Below the pieces are notes generated by a model, which saw only the letters and a list, made by a program, of their open reading frames with translations, did not search any database and was not told where the DNA came from. Positions 1 to 5,694 of a DNA stretch of 18,789 nucleotides are shown here, in pieces. How positions within the stretch are numbered: the stretch's first letter is position 1; each line of letters opens with the position of its first letter. Origin of the DNA: UBA493 sp035655435 (GTDB lineage: Archaea; Iainarchaeota; Iainarchaeia; Iainarchaeales; Iainarchaeaceae); contig DASRUN010000058.1 of the NCBI GenBank assembly GCA_035655435.1, positions 1 to 18,789 of the forward strand, given 5' to 3'. A program made the position numbers and the translations under genes.

Positions 1-5
1 TTGTT

Positions 6-1844
6 TTATGCAAAAAACTTTTCCACTTCAATTTCCGGGGAAACGCTTTTTATTGCCTCAAATTCTTTTGGAAAAAAATTCCTGTATGCCGGATCTGAGA
101 ATCTTTTATCAAGGAAAACGCAAACACCCTTGTCTTTTTCGGTTCTTATGACTCGCCCTGCCGCCTGCACAGCTTTTGAAATTGCGGGAGCATTGTACGC
201 ATAATCCCATCCTTTTCCGAATTTTTGTTGGTAAAAATCTATTAAGGATTTTGATTGAATTGAGACTTTTTCAAATGGAACCCCTACTATTATTGCACAT
301 TTTAGGTTTTCCCCGGGGAAATCAATTCCTTCAGCAATAGAGCCCCCAGAAACTGCCAGCATTACACATCCAAATCCTCTTCCAAGTTTTCTGAATTCGT
401 TTACGAGCTTTAATTTATCATCCTGTGACATATCTCTTTTCTGTTCAAGCATCGGTCTTGATGTTTTTATTCTTGGTCCAATTGTATTGAGAATTTCAAA
501 TGAGGGAAAAAATACGATTGTATTTCCGGGAACTTTTGAAATGATTTTTTGTGTAATAGAGGCGATTTCATCAAATTGTGCTTCATTTCTTTCCGTGTAG
601 CGGGTTGTTGTTCTATCAACGAATATATTGAGGCGGTTTTCTTTCGGAAAAGGGCTTGTGTATTCTTTTGTTTCGGCTTTTGGTATTCCAAGTGTTTCAG
701 TGTACATTTTTAGTGGCAGGAGTGTGCCTGACATTAGAATGCTTGAGTGTGCTGTTTGAAAGATTTTTTGGGTTACTTCCGAAACATCAAGTGGATAAAG
801 GGAAAGTCTTTTTGAGTTTCTCTGCATTTCAGAAATGTGGAGCGTGTGCTTTTTTTCTTTATTTAGAATATCAAGGAATTCTGTTGTTTCAAGCAGGAAA
901 GAATTTTCTTTTTTCTTTAATTGCATATAATCTGAAGCAGTTTCTCTTATAAGAGAGGTATTTTCTTTGGAGATTTGTTTCAGCATTGTAAGGTGCGGTT
1001 CTAATACAAGGTGTTCATTTTTTCCGAATGGTATTTTTCCGGAAAGATGTGCTATTTCTGCCGCAATTTCATTTAATATTATTTCTGCCTGAATTTGGTT
1101 TATTTCCTTTGCTTCTTTTGCCGCTTTTTCAATATCTTCCGCTTTGAGAGTTATTGAAAGCATATCTCTTATCCTGCTTGGAAGATTATGCGCTTCATCA
1201 ATGATTATTATAATATCTTCGAGTTTTGTTTTCGCATTTCCCAAAATTGTTTGCCTTATATCATCGTTGAATAAGTGCGAGTAATCTCCAATGATTAAGT
1301 GGGCTTTTTGTATCATTTCAAGAGTTAGTTCGTAAGGGCATAATTCTCTTGTTCTGCATGCTTCTTTTGCCTGAACATAATCCTGTCCGTAAATTACTAT
1401 TCCGCTTTTTCTTTTTCTCGAATTTGCTTTTTGTTTCAACGTTTTTCCTTTTGTGTTGGCATAGAATGAGCAATTGTTTTTTTTCTTTGCCGCAATGCAC
1501 GCTTCGTAAAAACCTTTTTTCACATGACTAACCATTGGATGGATACACATTTTTTGTTTTCCAACAAGATCCAATGTTCTAATGTCAAGCCCGAATTTTT
1601 TGTTCATGAGGTTTGCGGTTTCAAGCGCGATTTCATGCTGCGAACTTTTTGGGGTTAGAAAAAACACTTTTTTTCCGTGTTCGAGAGCGTAAGAAAGGCA
1701 TGGAGCAATAGTTGAAGCGGTTTTACCTATTCCTGTGGGAGCGTTAACCAAAAGTTGGTATTTTTTTGCCAACGCGATAAGAACATCAGTCATGAGTTCT
1801 TTTTGCTGTTTTCGCACGGCTTCATGTGGGAAATAAACCTGCAT
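6..1844 (-). CDS. XPD/Rad3-family Fe-S DNA helicase (superfamily 2)
   Basis: This 612-aa protein has the length and order of motifs of archaeal XPD. Walker A is APTGIGKT (residues 35-42), motif II is DEAH (216-219), motif III contains SGT (372-374), motif V is around 499-510 (SGGSIAEGIDFPG) and motif VI is QAAGRVIR (560-567). Between motifs Ia and II lie five cysteines (100, 116, 125, 163, 169), the last in a CPYE context. This matches the four-cysteine 4Fe-4S domain of XPD/FancJ/DinG helicases, with one cysteine spare. By family knowledge it unwinds DNA 5'-3' using ATP in repair. The ATG start is supported by a TATA-like box about 27 bp upstream and no SD, implying a leaderless mRNA. The stop lies at the left edge, so the gene is complete. 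It is divergent from the exonuclease gene, which may also act in DNA metabolism (inference). XPD and DinG subfamilies are hard to separate by eye; XPD is preferred from the Cys layout. Confidence 0.9.
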   Translation of the reverse strand: MQVYFPHEAVRKQQKELMTDVLIALAKKYQLLVNAPTGIGKTASTIAPCLSYALEHGKKVFFLTPKSSQHEIALETANLMNKKFGLDIRTLDLVGKQKMCIHPMVSHVKKGFYEACIAAKKKNNCSFYANTKGKTLKQKANSRKRKSGIVIYGQDYVQAKEACRTRELCPYELTLEMIQKAHLIIGDYSHLFNDDIRQTILGNAKTKLEDIIIIIDEAHNLPSRIRDMLSITLKAEDIEKAAKEAKEINQIQAEIILNEIAAEIAHLSGKIPFGKNEHLVLEPHLTMLKQISKENTSLIRETASDYMQLKKKENSFLLETTEFLDILNKEKKHTLHISEMQRNSKRLSLYPLDVSEVTQKIFQTAHSSILMSGTLLPLKMYTETLGIPKAETKEYTSPFPKENRLNIFVDRTTTRYTERNEAQFDEIASITQKIISKVPGNTIVFFPSFEILNTIGPRIKTSRPMLEQKRDMSQDDKLKLVNEFRKLGRGFGCVMLAVSGGSIAEGIDFPGENLKCAIIVGVPFEKVSIQSKSLIDFYQQKFGKGWDYAYNAPAISKAVQAAGRVIRTEKDKGVCVFLDKRFSDPAYRNFFPKEFEAIKSVSPEIEVEKFFA

Positions 1845-1866
1845 AGTAAAACAAAATAGGAATGGG

Positions 1867-1875
1867 ATTTTAAGG
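1867..1875 (-). promoter_or_regulatory. TATA-like box of the helicase gene
   Basis: On the minus strand this reads CCTTAAAAT, centred about 27 bp before the helicase ATG. That spacing fits leaderless archaeal transcription. No SD sequence is present before the ATG. Confidence 0.5.
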
Positions 1876-1898
1876 TTTAGGTGCGTACAGGCAACCCC

Positions 1899-1906
1899 TA
1901 AAATAT
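1899..1906 (+). promoter_or_regulatory. TATA-like box of the exonuclease gene
   Basis: TAAAATAT lies about 25 bp before the ATG at 1927. This favours that ATG as a leaderless start over the TTG at 1909, which would be too close to the box. It forms a divergent promoter pair with the helicase box 25-30 bp away. Confidence 0.5.
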
Positions 1907-1926
1907 GATTGCTTCTTTTTTATTAT

Positions 1927-2484
1927 ATGGGCAATTATTACTTTGACATTGAAACCACAGGTTTAGATCCGAAAAAGGACAAGATTATTACTATTCAGTA
2001 CCAGGAGTTGGATAGGTTTACTGGAAAAGCAATTGGAAAATTGGTAATTCTTAAAGAATGGGAATCTTCCGAACGCGAGATTTTGCAAAAATTCATCAAA
2101 GAAACAAAAATTGATTCCGATTATCCTTTTGATTTCATTCCAACCGGTTACAATTTGGGCTTTGAGCACAATTTTTTGAAAGAAAGAACCGTAAAAGTTA
2201 GTTTGAACCAATTAGATATTCTTTCAAAACCATTTATTGATTTGCGCTCTTTTGGAATTTTAATGAATAAAGGCGAATTCAAAGGAAGCGGCCTTGACAA
2301 GATTACAGGAAAGGAAACAGATGGAAAATTGCTTCCTATTTGGTATAGTAATAAAGAATACTCGCGTATTATTCGCTATATTACAAATGAAGCAGAAGAA
2401 TTCATTAAATTCAATGCCTGGCTTTATACCAAAATGCCGGGGCTGTTGGAAGAATTTAAAAAAGATAATAAATTAGTTGTATAA
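1927..2484 (+). CDS. DEDD-like 3'-5' exonuclease (RNase H fold)
   Basis: The 185-aa protein opens with MGNYYFDIETTGLDP, the ExoI motif of DEDD exonucleases (D7, E9). An ExoII-like stretch GYNLGFEHNF follows at 74-83, and an ExoIII-like YITNEAEEF at 151-159. The third and fourth acids are unusual: where the family has NxxFD there is N76-LGF-E80, and where it has YxxxD there is Y151-ITN-E155. The acidic set is thus D-E-E-E rather than D-E-D-D, assuming my alignment is right. It is a single catalytic domain with no polymerase or RecQ partner attached. The longer reading from the TTG at 1909 is less likely because the TATA-like box predicts transcription starting near 1927. The substrate (DNA or RNA) cannot be told from the sequence. 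Confidence 0.72.
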   Translation: MGNYYFDIETTGLDPKKDKIITIQYQELDRFTGKAIGKLVILKEWESSEREILQKFIKETKIDSDYPFDFIPTGYNLGFEHNFLKERTVKVSLNQLDILSKPFIDLRSFGILMNKGEFKGSGLDKITGKETDGKLLPIWYSNKEYSRIIRYITNEAEEFIKFNAWLYTKMPGLLEEFKKDNKLVV

Positions 2485-2518
2485 TTATTTGTTCAAAATG
2501 CAATGGAGGTTTTGAAAA

Positions 2519-2944
2519 ATGAGCAGACAGATATTCGTTAATTTAGCCGTAACTGATTTGAAGAAAACAATCAAATTTTTTACTGCGCTTGGATTTAAGT
2601 TTAATCCAAAGTTCACGGACAAGAATGCAACTTGCATGCTGATTGGAAAAGATTCATTCGCAATGCTTTTGGTGAAAAAGTTTTTCAAAGGCTTTATTCC
2701 CGGAAAAAAAATTGCTGACAGGAAAAGTGCAGAAGTATTATTGGCAATTTCCGTAAAAAATAGAAAAGAAGTGGATAAAATGGTGAATAAAGCAATAAAG
2801 GTAGGCGGAAAAGAGTATAGAAAAGCTTCCGATTATGGTTGGATGTACTCGCGCGCTTTCCAGGATCTTGATGGACACATTTGGGAAGTGTTTTATATGA
2901 ATGAAAAGGCAATGCCAAAAGAAATGAAAACTAAGGGAAAGTGA
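2519..2944 (+). CDS. VOC-superfamily (glyoxalase/bleomycin-resistance fold) protein
   Basis: The 141-aa protein reads IFVNLAVTDLKKTIKFFTALGF at the start and ends with RAFQDLDGHIWEVFYM. These are the first beta-alpha-beta unit and the closing D-x-D-G-x-x-x-E strand of glyoxalase/VOC proteins. Such proteins bind a divalent metal and act as lyases, dioxygenases or drug-binding proteins; the substrate here is unknown. The C-terminal Glu of WEVFYM could be a metal ligand. A strong SD (GGAGGT, 2505-2510) sits 8 nt before the ATG. The next gene is another VOC-fold protein overlapping this stop, so the two are co-transcribed and translationally coupled. The lysine-rich tail (about residues 130-141) lies outside the fold. 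Confidence 0.78.
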   Translation: MSRQIFVNLAVTDLKKTIKFFTALGFKFNPKFTDKNATCMLIGKDSFAMLLVKKFFKGFIPGKKIADRKSAEVLLAISVKNRKEVDKMVNKAIKVGGKEYRKASDYGWMYSRAFQDLDGHIWEVFYMNEKAMPKEMKTKGK

Positions 2945-2949
2945 TTCAA

Positions 2950-3444
2950 ATGGCAAAGATTTCGCAGAAAATAACGCCAAATTTGTGGTTTGATAAAGAG
3001 GCCCGGGAAGCGACAAAATTCTATACTTCCATTTTCAAAAAATCAAAAATCCTAAAAACCTCTTATTATGGAAAAGCGGGTTTTGAAATACATCATATGA
3101 AAGAAGGAACAATAATGACAATTGAGTTTGAACTTGAGGGGCAAAAATTTATGGCATTGAACGCCGGCTCAATATTCAAATTCAATGAAGCAATATCTTT
3201 TGTAGTTAATTGTGAAACCCAAAAAGAAATCGATTATTTTTGGGAAAAGCTCTCTGCAGGAGGAGATCCAAACTCGCAAATGTGCGGTTGGTTAAAAGAT
3301 AAGTTCGGATTATCTTGGCAGATTGTTCCCGCTGTACTTGGAGAAATGATGAATGATAAAAAGAAAAGTGAAAAAGTAATGACCGCACTACTACAGATGA
3401 AGAAACTTGACATTGAGAAATTGAAGCAGGCACATAAAAGCTGA
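2950..3444 (+). CDS. PhnB-like VOC protein (3-dmu-9_3-mt family)
   Basis: The protein (164 aa from this start) begins MAKISQKITPNLWFDKEAREATKFYTSIF. It contains EGTIMTIEFELEGQKFMALNAG and CGWLKDKFGLSWQIVPAVLGEMM. These are the hallmarks of the PhnB / 3-demethylubiquinone-9 3-methyltransferase-like branch of the VOC fold (Pfam PF06983). Despite the family name, members generally have no proven methyltransferase activity. I prefer the ATG at 2950 to the GTG at 2941. The stop of the upstream VOC gene lies inside an AGTGAT stretch that can serve as SD for 2950, and the N-terminus from 2950 matches the usual family start. The arrangement means coupled expression with the preceding VOC gene. Substrate and role are unknown. 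Confidence 0.78.
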   Translation: MAKISQKITPNLWFDKEAREATKFYTSIFKKSKILKTSYYGKAGFEIHHMKEGTIMTIEFELEGQKFMALNAGSIFKFNEAISFVVNCETQKEIDYFWEKLSAGGDPNSQMCGWLKDKFGLSWQIVPAVLGEMMNDKKKSEKVMTALLQMKKLDIEKLKQAHKS

Positions 3445-3478
3445 TAAAAACATTTTGAAAACTTGACGCCGGTTATAC

Positions 3479-3742
3479 TTAGGTGAACTGAAGATACCAA
3501 TTTTCATATTCTTTGTGATTGCCTACAAAATAAAATCGAACTTCATTGTTTTCCTCAAAAACACGGTAAACAATTCTATTCTGGCCGATTTCATCCACAA
3601 AGAATTTCGCGCTCTTTTTCATATGGCGCTTTTTTGGAAATTCCAGGATTTTTTTTAATTTTTTTGCAACACGCTCTTTTAGTTCATTAGTAAGCTTGTC
3701 GTAATAATTTTTCCAGTGCGGGTCAAAAGTAGGTTCATACAT
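3479..3742 (-). CDS. RelE/ParE-family toxin
   Basis: The 87-aa protein begins MYEPTFDPHWKNYYDKLTNE. It has a basic helix (KERVAKKLKKILEFPKK, 22-38), then the beta strands IGQNRIVYRVFEENNEVRF and FVGNHKEYENWY. R56, R60, H76 and Y79 occupy positions typical of the RelE catalytic surface (R..YR..., H..Y). By family knowledge such toxins cleave mRNA at the ribosome. It lies 6 bp downstream of an antitoxin-like gene on the same strand, giving the usual archaeal antitoxin-then-toxin order. No strong SD precedes the ATG, so it probably depends on translational coupling. It converges with the upstream VOC pair, leaving only about 34 bp between the stops. Confidence 0.8.
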   Translation of the reverse strand: MYEPTFDPHWKNYYDKLTNELKERVAKKLKKILEFPKKRHMKKSAKFFVDEIGQNRIVYRVFEENNEVRFYFVGNHKEYENWYLQFT

Positions 3743-3748
3743 TAGAGA

Positions 3749-3943
3749 TTACTTCACATGCTTGGCATATGATCCAAGTGCCTGTTCAGCTGTGAGTAAT
3801 TTTCTTTTCCCGTTTTTAATGTCGCGATCCAAAGCATCAAGCTTTTTTGCAACCATTTCTTCCTCACTCTTAAGGGCATCAAGTTCTTTTGCCTTTTTTT
3901 TCAGAACGAGGTATTCTTTCTTGGGGATGGTAACGGTATCCAT
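3749..3943 (-). CDS. RelB-like antitoxin of the RelE toxin
   Basis: The 64-aa protein begins MDTVTIPKKEYLVLKKKAKELD, a common opening of archaeal RelB-type antitoxins: a short beta strand that dimerises, followed by helices. A long charged helix follows (about 10-45), and a C-terminal segment (TAEQALGSYAKHVK) that probably wraps the toxin. The open frame extends upstream to 3994, but I choose the ATG at 3943. A TATA-like box (3968-3976, minus strand) is centred 28 bp before it, and the TVTI strand is the normal N-terminus. The gene probably represses its own operon together with the toxin (family knowledge). Identity rests on the N-terminal pattern and position beside RelE rather than on a strict motif. 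Confidence 0.7.
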   Translation of the reverse strand: MDTVTIPKKEYLVLKKKAKELDALKSEEEMVAKKLDALDRDIKNGKRKLLTAEQALGSYAKHVK

Positions 3944-3967
3944 AGTAACAATATTTGCTTTTTGTCC

Positions 3968-3976
3968 ATTTAAAAC
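3968..3976 (-). promoter_or_regulatory. TATA-like box of the relBE-like operon
   Basis: On the minus strand this reads GTTTTAAAT, centred 28 bp upstream of the ATG at 3943. It supports a leaderless start there rather than at the upstream in-frame ATGs at 3979 or 3994. Confidence 0.5.
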
Positions 3977-4091
3977 CATGCCCAAAACAAACACCTGAAT
4001 ATTTTACTGTAAATGTTAAATATAAACAATTTGAAGGGGTTCAATGCCGGTGCGAAAATTGTATTTGGAGAAACAAAATTTATATAATTAA

Positions 4092-4154
4092 ATGACCGAT
4101 TTTGCCCCAATGCTAGTTAATTTATACTTGAAAATCGTTCTTTTTATTCCATGA
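4092..4154 (+). other. Possible 14-20 aa upstream ORF overlapping the GNAT start
   Basis: An open frame (20 codons from 4092, or 14 from the in-frame ATG at 4110) ends in a TGA that overlaps the GNAT start as ATGA (4151-4154). The shorter version, MLVNLYLKIVLFIP, starts about 27 bp after a TATA-like stretch at 4079-4087, so it could be a leaderless leader peptide. The GNAT gene also has its own box at 4121-4129. Coding status is uncertain; chance is quite possible in AT-rich DNA. Confidence 0.2.
4121..4129 (+). promoter_or_regulatory. TATA-like box of the GNAT gene
   Basis: TTTATACTT is centred about 26 bp before the ATG at 4151. There is no SD, consistent with a leaderless mRNA. A second TATA-like stretch lies at 4079-4087. 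Confidence 0.5.
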
Positions 4155-4585
4155 AAATTGTTCGCGTTGAGAAAGAGCACGTTGATGCTATTGCACAACT
4201 TTTGAAAAAGGAATTTCTAAAACCCCCTTATAACGAAACTTGGATTTTATCAAGGTTGATTGAGCGGGTTCAAGAGGTTTTTGATGATAATGAAAAATTT
4301 TGTTTTGTTGCATTGGAGAAAACCAAGGTTATAGGAGTTGTTCTTGCTAGTACAATTGTTTTCCGCGAGGGGGCAAGGTGTTTTGTGGAAGAGTTTGTTG
4401 TTGATTCTGAAAATCAGGATCTTGGTTTTGGAAAAAAACTTTTGCAGCGTCTTGAGCAAGAGTGCAAAAAGCACAAAATCAAAACTCTTTGGGTTACCGC
4501 AAACCAAAAATCAAATGCTTCGGGTTTTTATTCAAAAAACGGTTTCAAGGCTTCCGATTATAGGTTAATGGAGAAAAGGGTTTGA
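4151..4585 (+). CDS. GNAT-family N-acetyltransferase
   Basis: The 144-aa protein is a single GNAT domain. The signature acetyl-CoA loop is QDLGFG (89-94) at the head of the KKLLQRLEQ helix. Before it is the strand EEFVVDSENQ (80-89). After it come KTLWVTANQKSNASGFY and the motif FYSKNGFKASD (126-136). These are motifs A and B of the family, which transfers an acetyl group from acetyl-CoA to an amine. The acceptor is unknown; RimI-like protein N-terminal acetylation or small-molecule acetylation are both possible. The length is normal. The last codons overlap, in another frame, with the hisD-like scrap that follows, so the present C-terminus may have been created by a rearrangement (inference). 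Confidence 0.82.
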   Translation: MKIVRVEKEHVDAIAQLLKKEFLKPPYNETWILSRLIERVQEVFDDNEKFCFVALEKTKVIGVVLASTIVFREGARCFVEEFVVDSENQDLGFGKKLLQRLEQECKKHKIKTLWVTANQKSNASGFYSKNGFKASDYRLMEKRV

Positions 4586-4677
4586 AAGAAATGATTAACA
4601 TAGCCTCAACGCTGGCGGAAGTTGAGGGATTAGAAGCGCACAAGAAGGCGGCGGAAATTAGAAGAAACCATTTATAA
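4573..4677 (+). pseudogene. Remnant of the histidinol dehydrogenase 3' end (hisD-like)
   Basis: In this frame the sequence reads EKGLKEMINIASTLAEVE, then GLEAHKKAAEIRRNHL and a TAA. This closely resembles the extreme C-terminus of HisD. From memory the E. coli protein ends with TLAAAERLTAHKNAVTLR and a few more residues, preceded by EGFSAL. The EGL-x-AH-x-x-A motif is conserved in that family. Upstream in the same frame is a stop at 4561, and no other part of HisD is present, so at most about 34 codons survive. There is an ATG at 4591, so a 28-aa peptide could still be made. The stretch looks more GC-rich than its neighbours. It begins within the 3' end of the GNAT gene in a different frame, as if that gene had replaced the rest of hisD. 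Confidence 0.55.
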
Positions 4678-4680
4678 CTT
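4671..4680 (+). promoter_or_regulatory. TATA-like box of the TumE-like toxin gene
   Basis: TTTATAACTT is centred about 26 bp upstream of the ATG at 4702, overlapping the end of the hisD-like scrap. The TTATAAC half resembles the ATATAAC element in the promoter of the downstream regulator (5062-5068), and TTATAAT follows at about the same spacing. Both promoters may be controlled by the same protein. Confidence 0.45.
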
Positions 4681-4701
4681 TTACATTATAATTAGTAGCT
4701 C

Positions 4702-5037
4702 ATGGTTATAGAAACGTATAGAAAATTTAAGTTACTGGGAGATAGAGTAGAGGATGTTTTGTATACAGAAACAAGAGTATACGAAGATTTAAGGCCAAGC
4801 AAATTAGAGGATTTTACAATTATCCAATTATGGCAGACAAGTACTCGGACACATGAAATAGTGAAGTATGATGCGAGTCATGGGCCTTGCCACGTCCATA
4901 AGTTTTATGAAGGTCAGGCAATTCAAGAAGATTTTAGAGTAAAAGAAGTAAATTGGGGGTCTTATCAAATGGCTAAGAACGAAGTCCTGGAAAAATGGCG
5001 GGAATTTAAAGACAAATACCTTAAAAAACACTATTAA
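4702..5037 (+). CDS. TumE-like (DUF6516-type) toxin of a toxin-antitoxin pair
   Basis: The 111-aa protein has a central beta region around FTIIQLWQTSTRTHEIVKYD (38-57) and the motif D57-ASHG-PC-H64-V-H66-KFY. This resembles the W..DN.HG..HvHkf core of TumE-like (DUF6516) toxins. A basic helical C-terminus follows (VLEKWREFKDKYLKKHY). The gene is followed by a winged-helix protein of the HVO_A0114 type, the usual partner in this system (family knowledge). The start is the ATG at 4702, about 26 bp after a TATA-like box, and appears leaderless. The assignment rests on the His-rich motif and the partner; if wrong, it is a conserved hypothetical in a two-gene module. The biochemical activity cannot be read from the sequence. 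Confidence 0.55.
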   Translation: MVIETYRKFKLLGDRVEDVLYTETRVYEDLRPSKLEDFTIIQLWQTSTRTHEIVKYDASHGPCHVHKFYEGQAIQEDFRVKEVNWGSYQMAKNEVLEKWREFKDKYLKKHY

Positions 5038-5057
5038 TGCTACATAAAAAACAAAAC

Positions 5058-5067
5058 TTATATATAA
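5058..5067 (+). promoter_or_regulatory. TATA-like box of the winged-helix regulator gene
   Basis: TTATATATAA predicts transcription starting near 5090, giving a leader of about 40 nt that contains the SD AAGGAGG (5117-5123). The regulator therefore appears to have its own promoter besides read-through from the toxin gene. Confidence 0.5.
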
Positions 5068-5091
5068 CTTTCAGGTTATATGTAGTTATAT
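5062..5091. promoter_or_regulatory. Probable operator: ATATAAC/GTTATAT repeats
   Basis: ATATAAC (5062-5068) and GTTATAT (5075-5081) form a perfect 7-bp inverted repeat with a 6-bp spacer. A second GTTATAT follows at 5085-5091. The repeats overlap the TATA box and the predicted transcription start of the winged-helix gene, which is where an archaeal autorepressor would bind. Binding by the winged-helix protein itself is inference. Confidence 0.5.
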
Positions 5092-5131
5092 CAAATATAA
5101 AATTATTAAAACCAAAAAGGAGGCAGCGAGC

Positions 5132-5506
5132 ATGACAGATAATAAAGCACTAACTATAGTTATAGGCGGAGATATGGAAGAGGATGAAAGACAGTTACAA
5201 AAAGGTACAGATAAAAACCAGCCTAAAAACGTACTCTACTTGAAATCTTACGAGCAACTCAACAAATTACTTTCACCTGCAAAACTGGATTTACTTAGAT
5301 TTATTATTCGACTAAGCAATGAAGGTGAAGATAAGAGTGTGTCGGAGATAGCAAAAGAATTGAATAGAAAACAAGAAGCAATTAGCAGAGATTTACAACA
5401 ACTTAAAGGATTAAAACTCGTAGACTTACGCAGGATAAATAGATCAGTAATTCCTTTCACAGACCTTGACTCCATCAACATACTATCCGGAGAATTACAA
5501 GCCTAA
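5132..5506 (+). CDS. Winged-helix regulator/antitoxin, HVO_A0114-like
   Basis: The 124-aa protein has an acidic, probably disordered N-terminus (1-45). A winged-helix domain follows: SPAKLDLLRFIIRLS (48-62), a recognition-type segment SVSEIAKELNRKQEAISRDLQQLKGLKLVDL (69-99), and a wing ending VIPFTDLDSINI. The order is that of MarR/ArsR-like repressors and closely fits the HVO_A0114-type proteins found beside TumE-like toxins. An AAGGAGG SD 8 nt upstream of the ATG makes this one of the best translation signals in the window, and it would let antitoxin exceed toxin. The repeats at 5062-5091 are its likely operator. The stop overlaps by 4 bp the stop of the convergent oxidoreductase remnant. 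Confidence 0.7.
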   Translation: MTDNKALTIVIGGDMEEDERQLQKGTDKNQPKNVLYLKSYEQLNKLLSPAKLDLLRFIIRLSNEGEDKSVSEIAKELNRKQEAISRDLQQLKGLKLVDLRRINRSVIPFTDLDSINILSGELQA

Positions 5507-5625
5507 CTTTTAAACCACAGCACTAAAGTGCCGACTCCCATCATTTTAAGCTCATGCTTCTTGAAACCCCTTGCCAAAGCTTTTCCGACGTCGCCCGAAC
5601 CGATGATACCGATTTTTTTTGTCAT
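5503..5625 (-). pseudogene. Truncated F420-dependent NADP-oxidoreductase-like gene, N-terminus only
   Basis: The 40-codon frame begins MTKKIGIIGSGDVGKALARG, a textbook Rossmann nucleotide-binding opening (G-x-G-x-x-G within IIGSGDVGKALARGF). It is typical of the NADP oxidoreductase, coenzyme F420-dependent family. The family is around 200 residues, but here homology ends after about 25 codons (FKKHE) and the frame closes with LKMMGVGTLVLWFKS. An intact SD (GAGAGGTG) still sits about 9 nt before the ATG, so the truncation may be recent and a peptide may still be made. The tail could be novel sequence or the distal end of the gene joined by an internal deletion; I cannot tell. The winged-helix gene abuts the broken end on the opposite strand. 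The open frame continues upstream to 5832 but is not coding-like there. Confidence 0.6.
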
Positions 5626-5660
5626 AAATAAAACACCTCTCAGAAAAATTGTAACTAAAA

Positions 5661-5670
5661 GGAATTTAAC
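5661..5670 (+). promoter_or_regulatory. TATA-like box of the 312-aa gene operon
   Basis: GGAATTTAAC is centred about 28 bp before the ATG at 5695, with no SD. This fits leaderless transcription of the two-gene operon that follows. Confidence 0.45.
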
Positions 5671-5694
5671 CTGTTCTTCTGACAAAAATAAAGT

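Noticed and set aside
1..204. Plus-strand open frame of 67 codons at the left edge
   Set aside because: It is antisense to the conserved 3' part of the helicase gene and has no domain or start signal.
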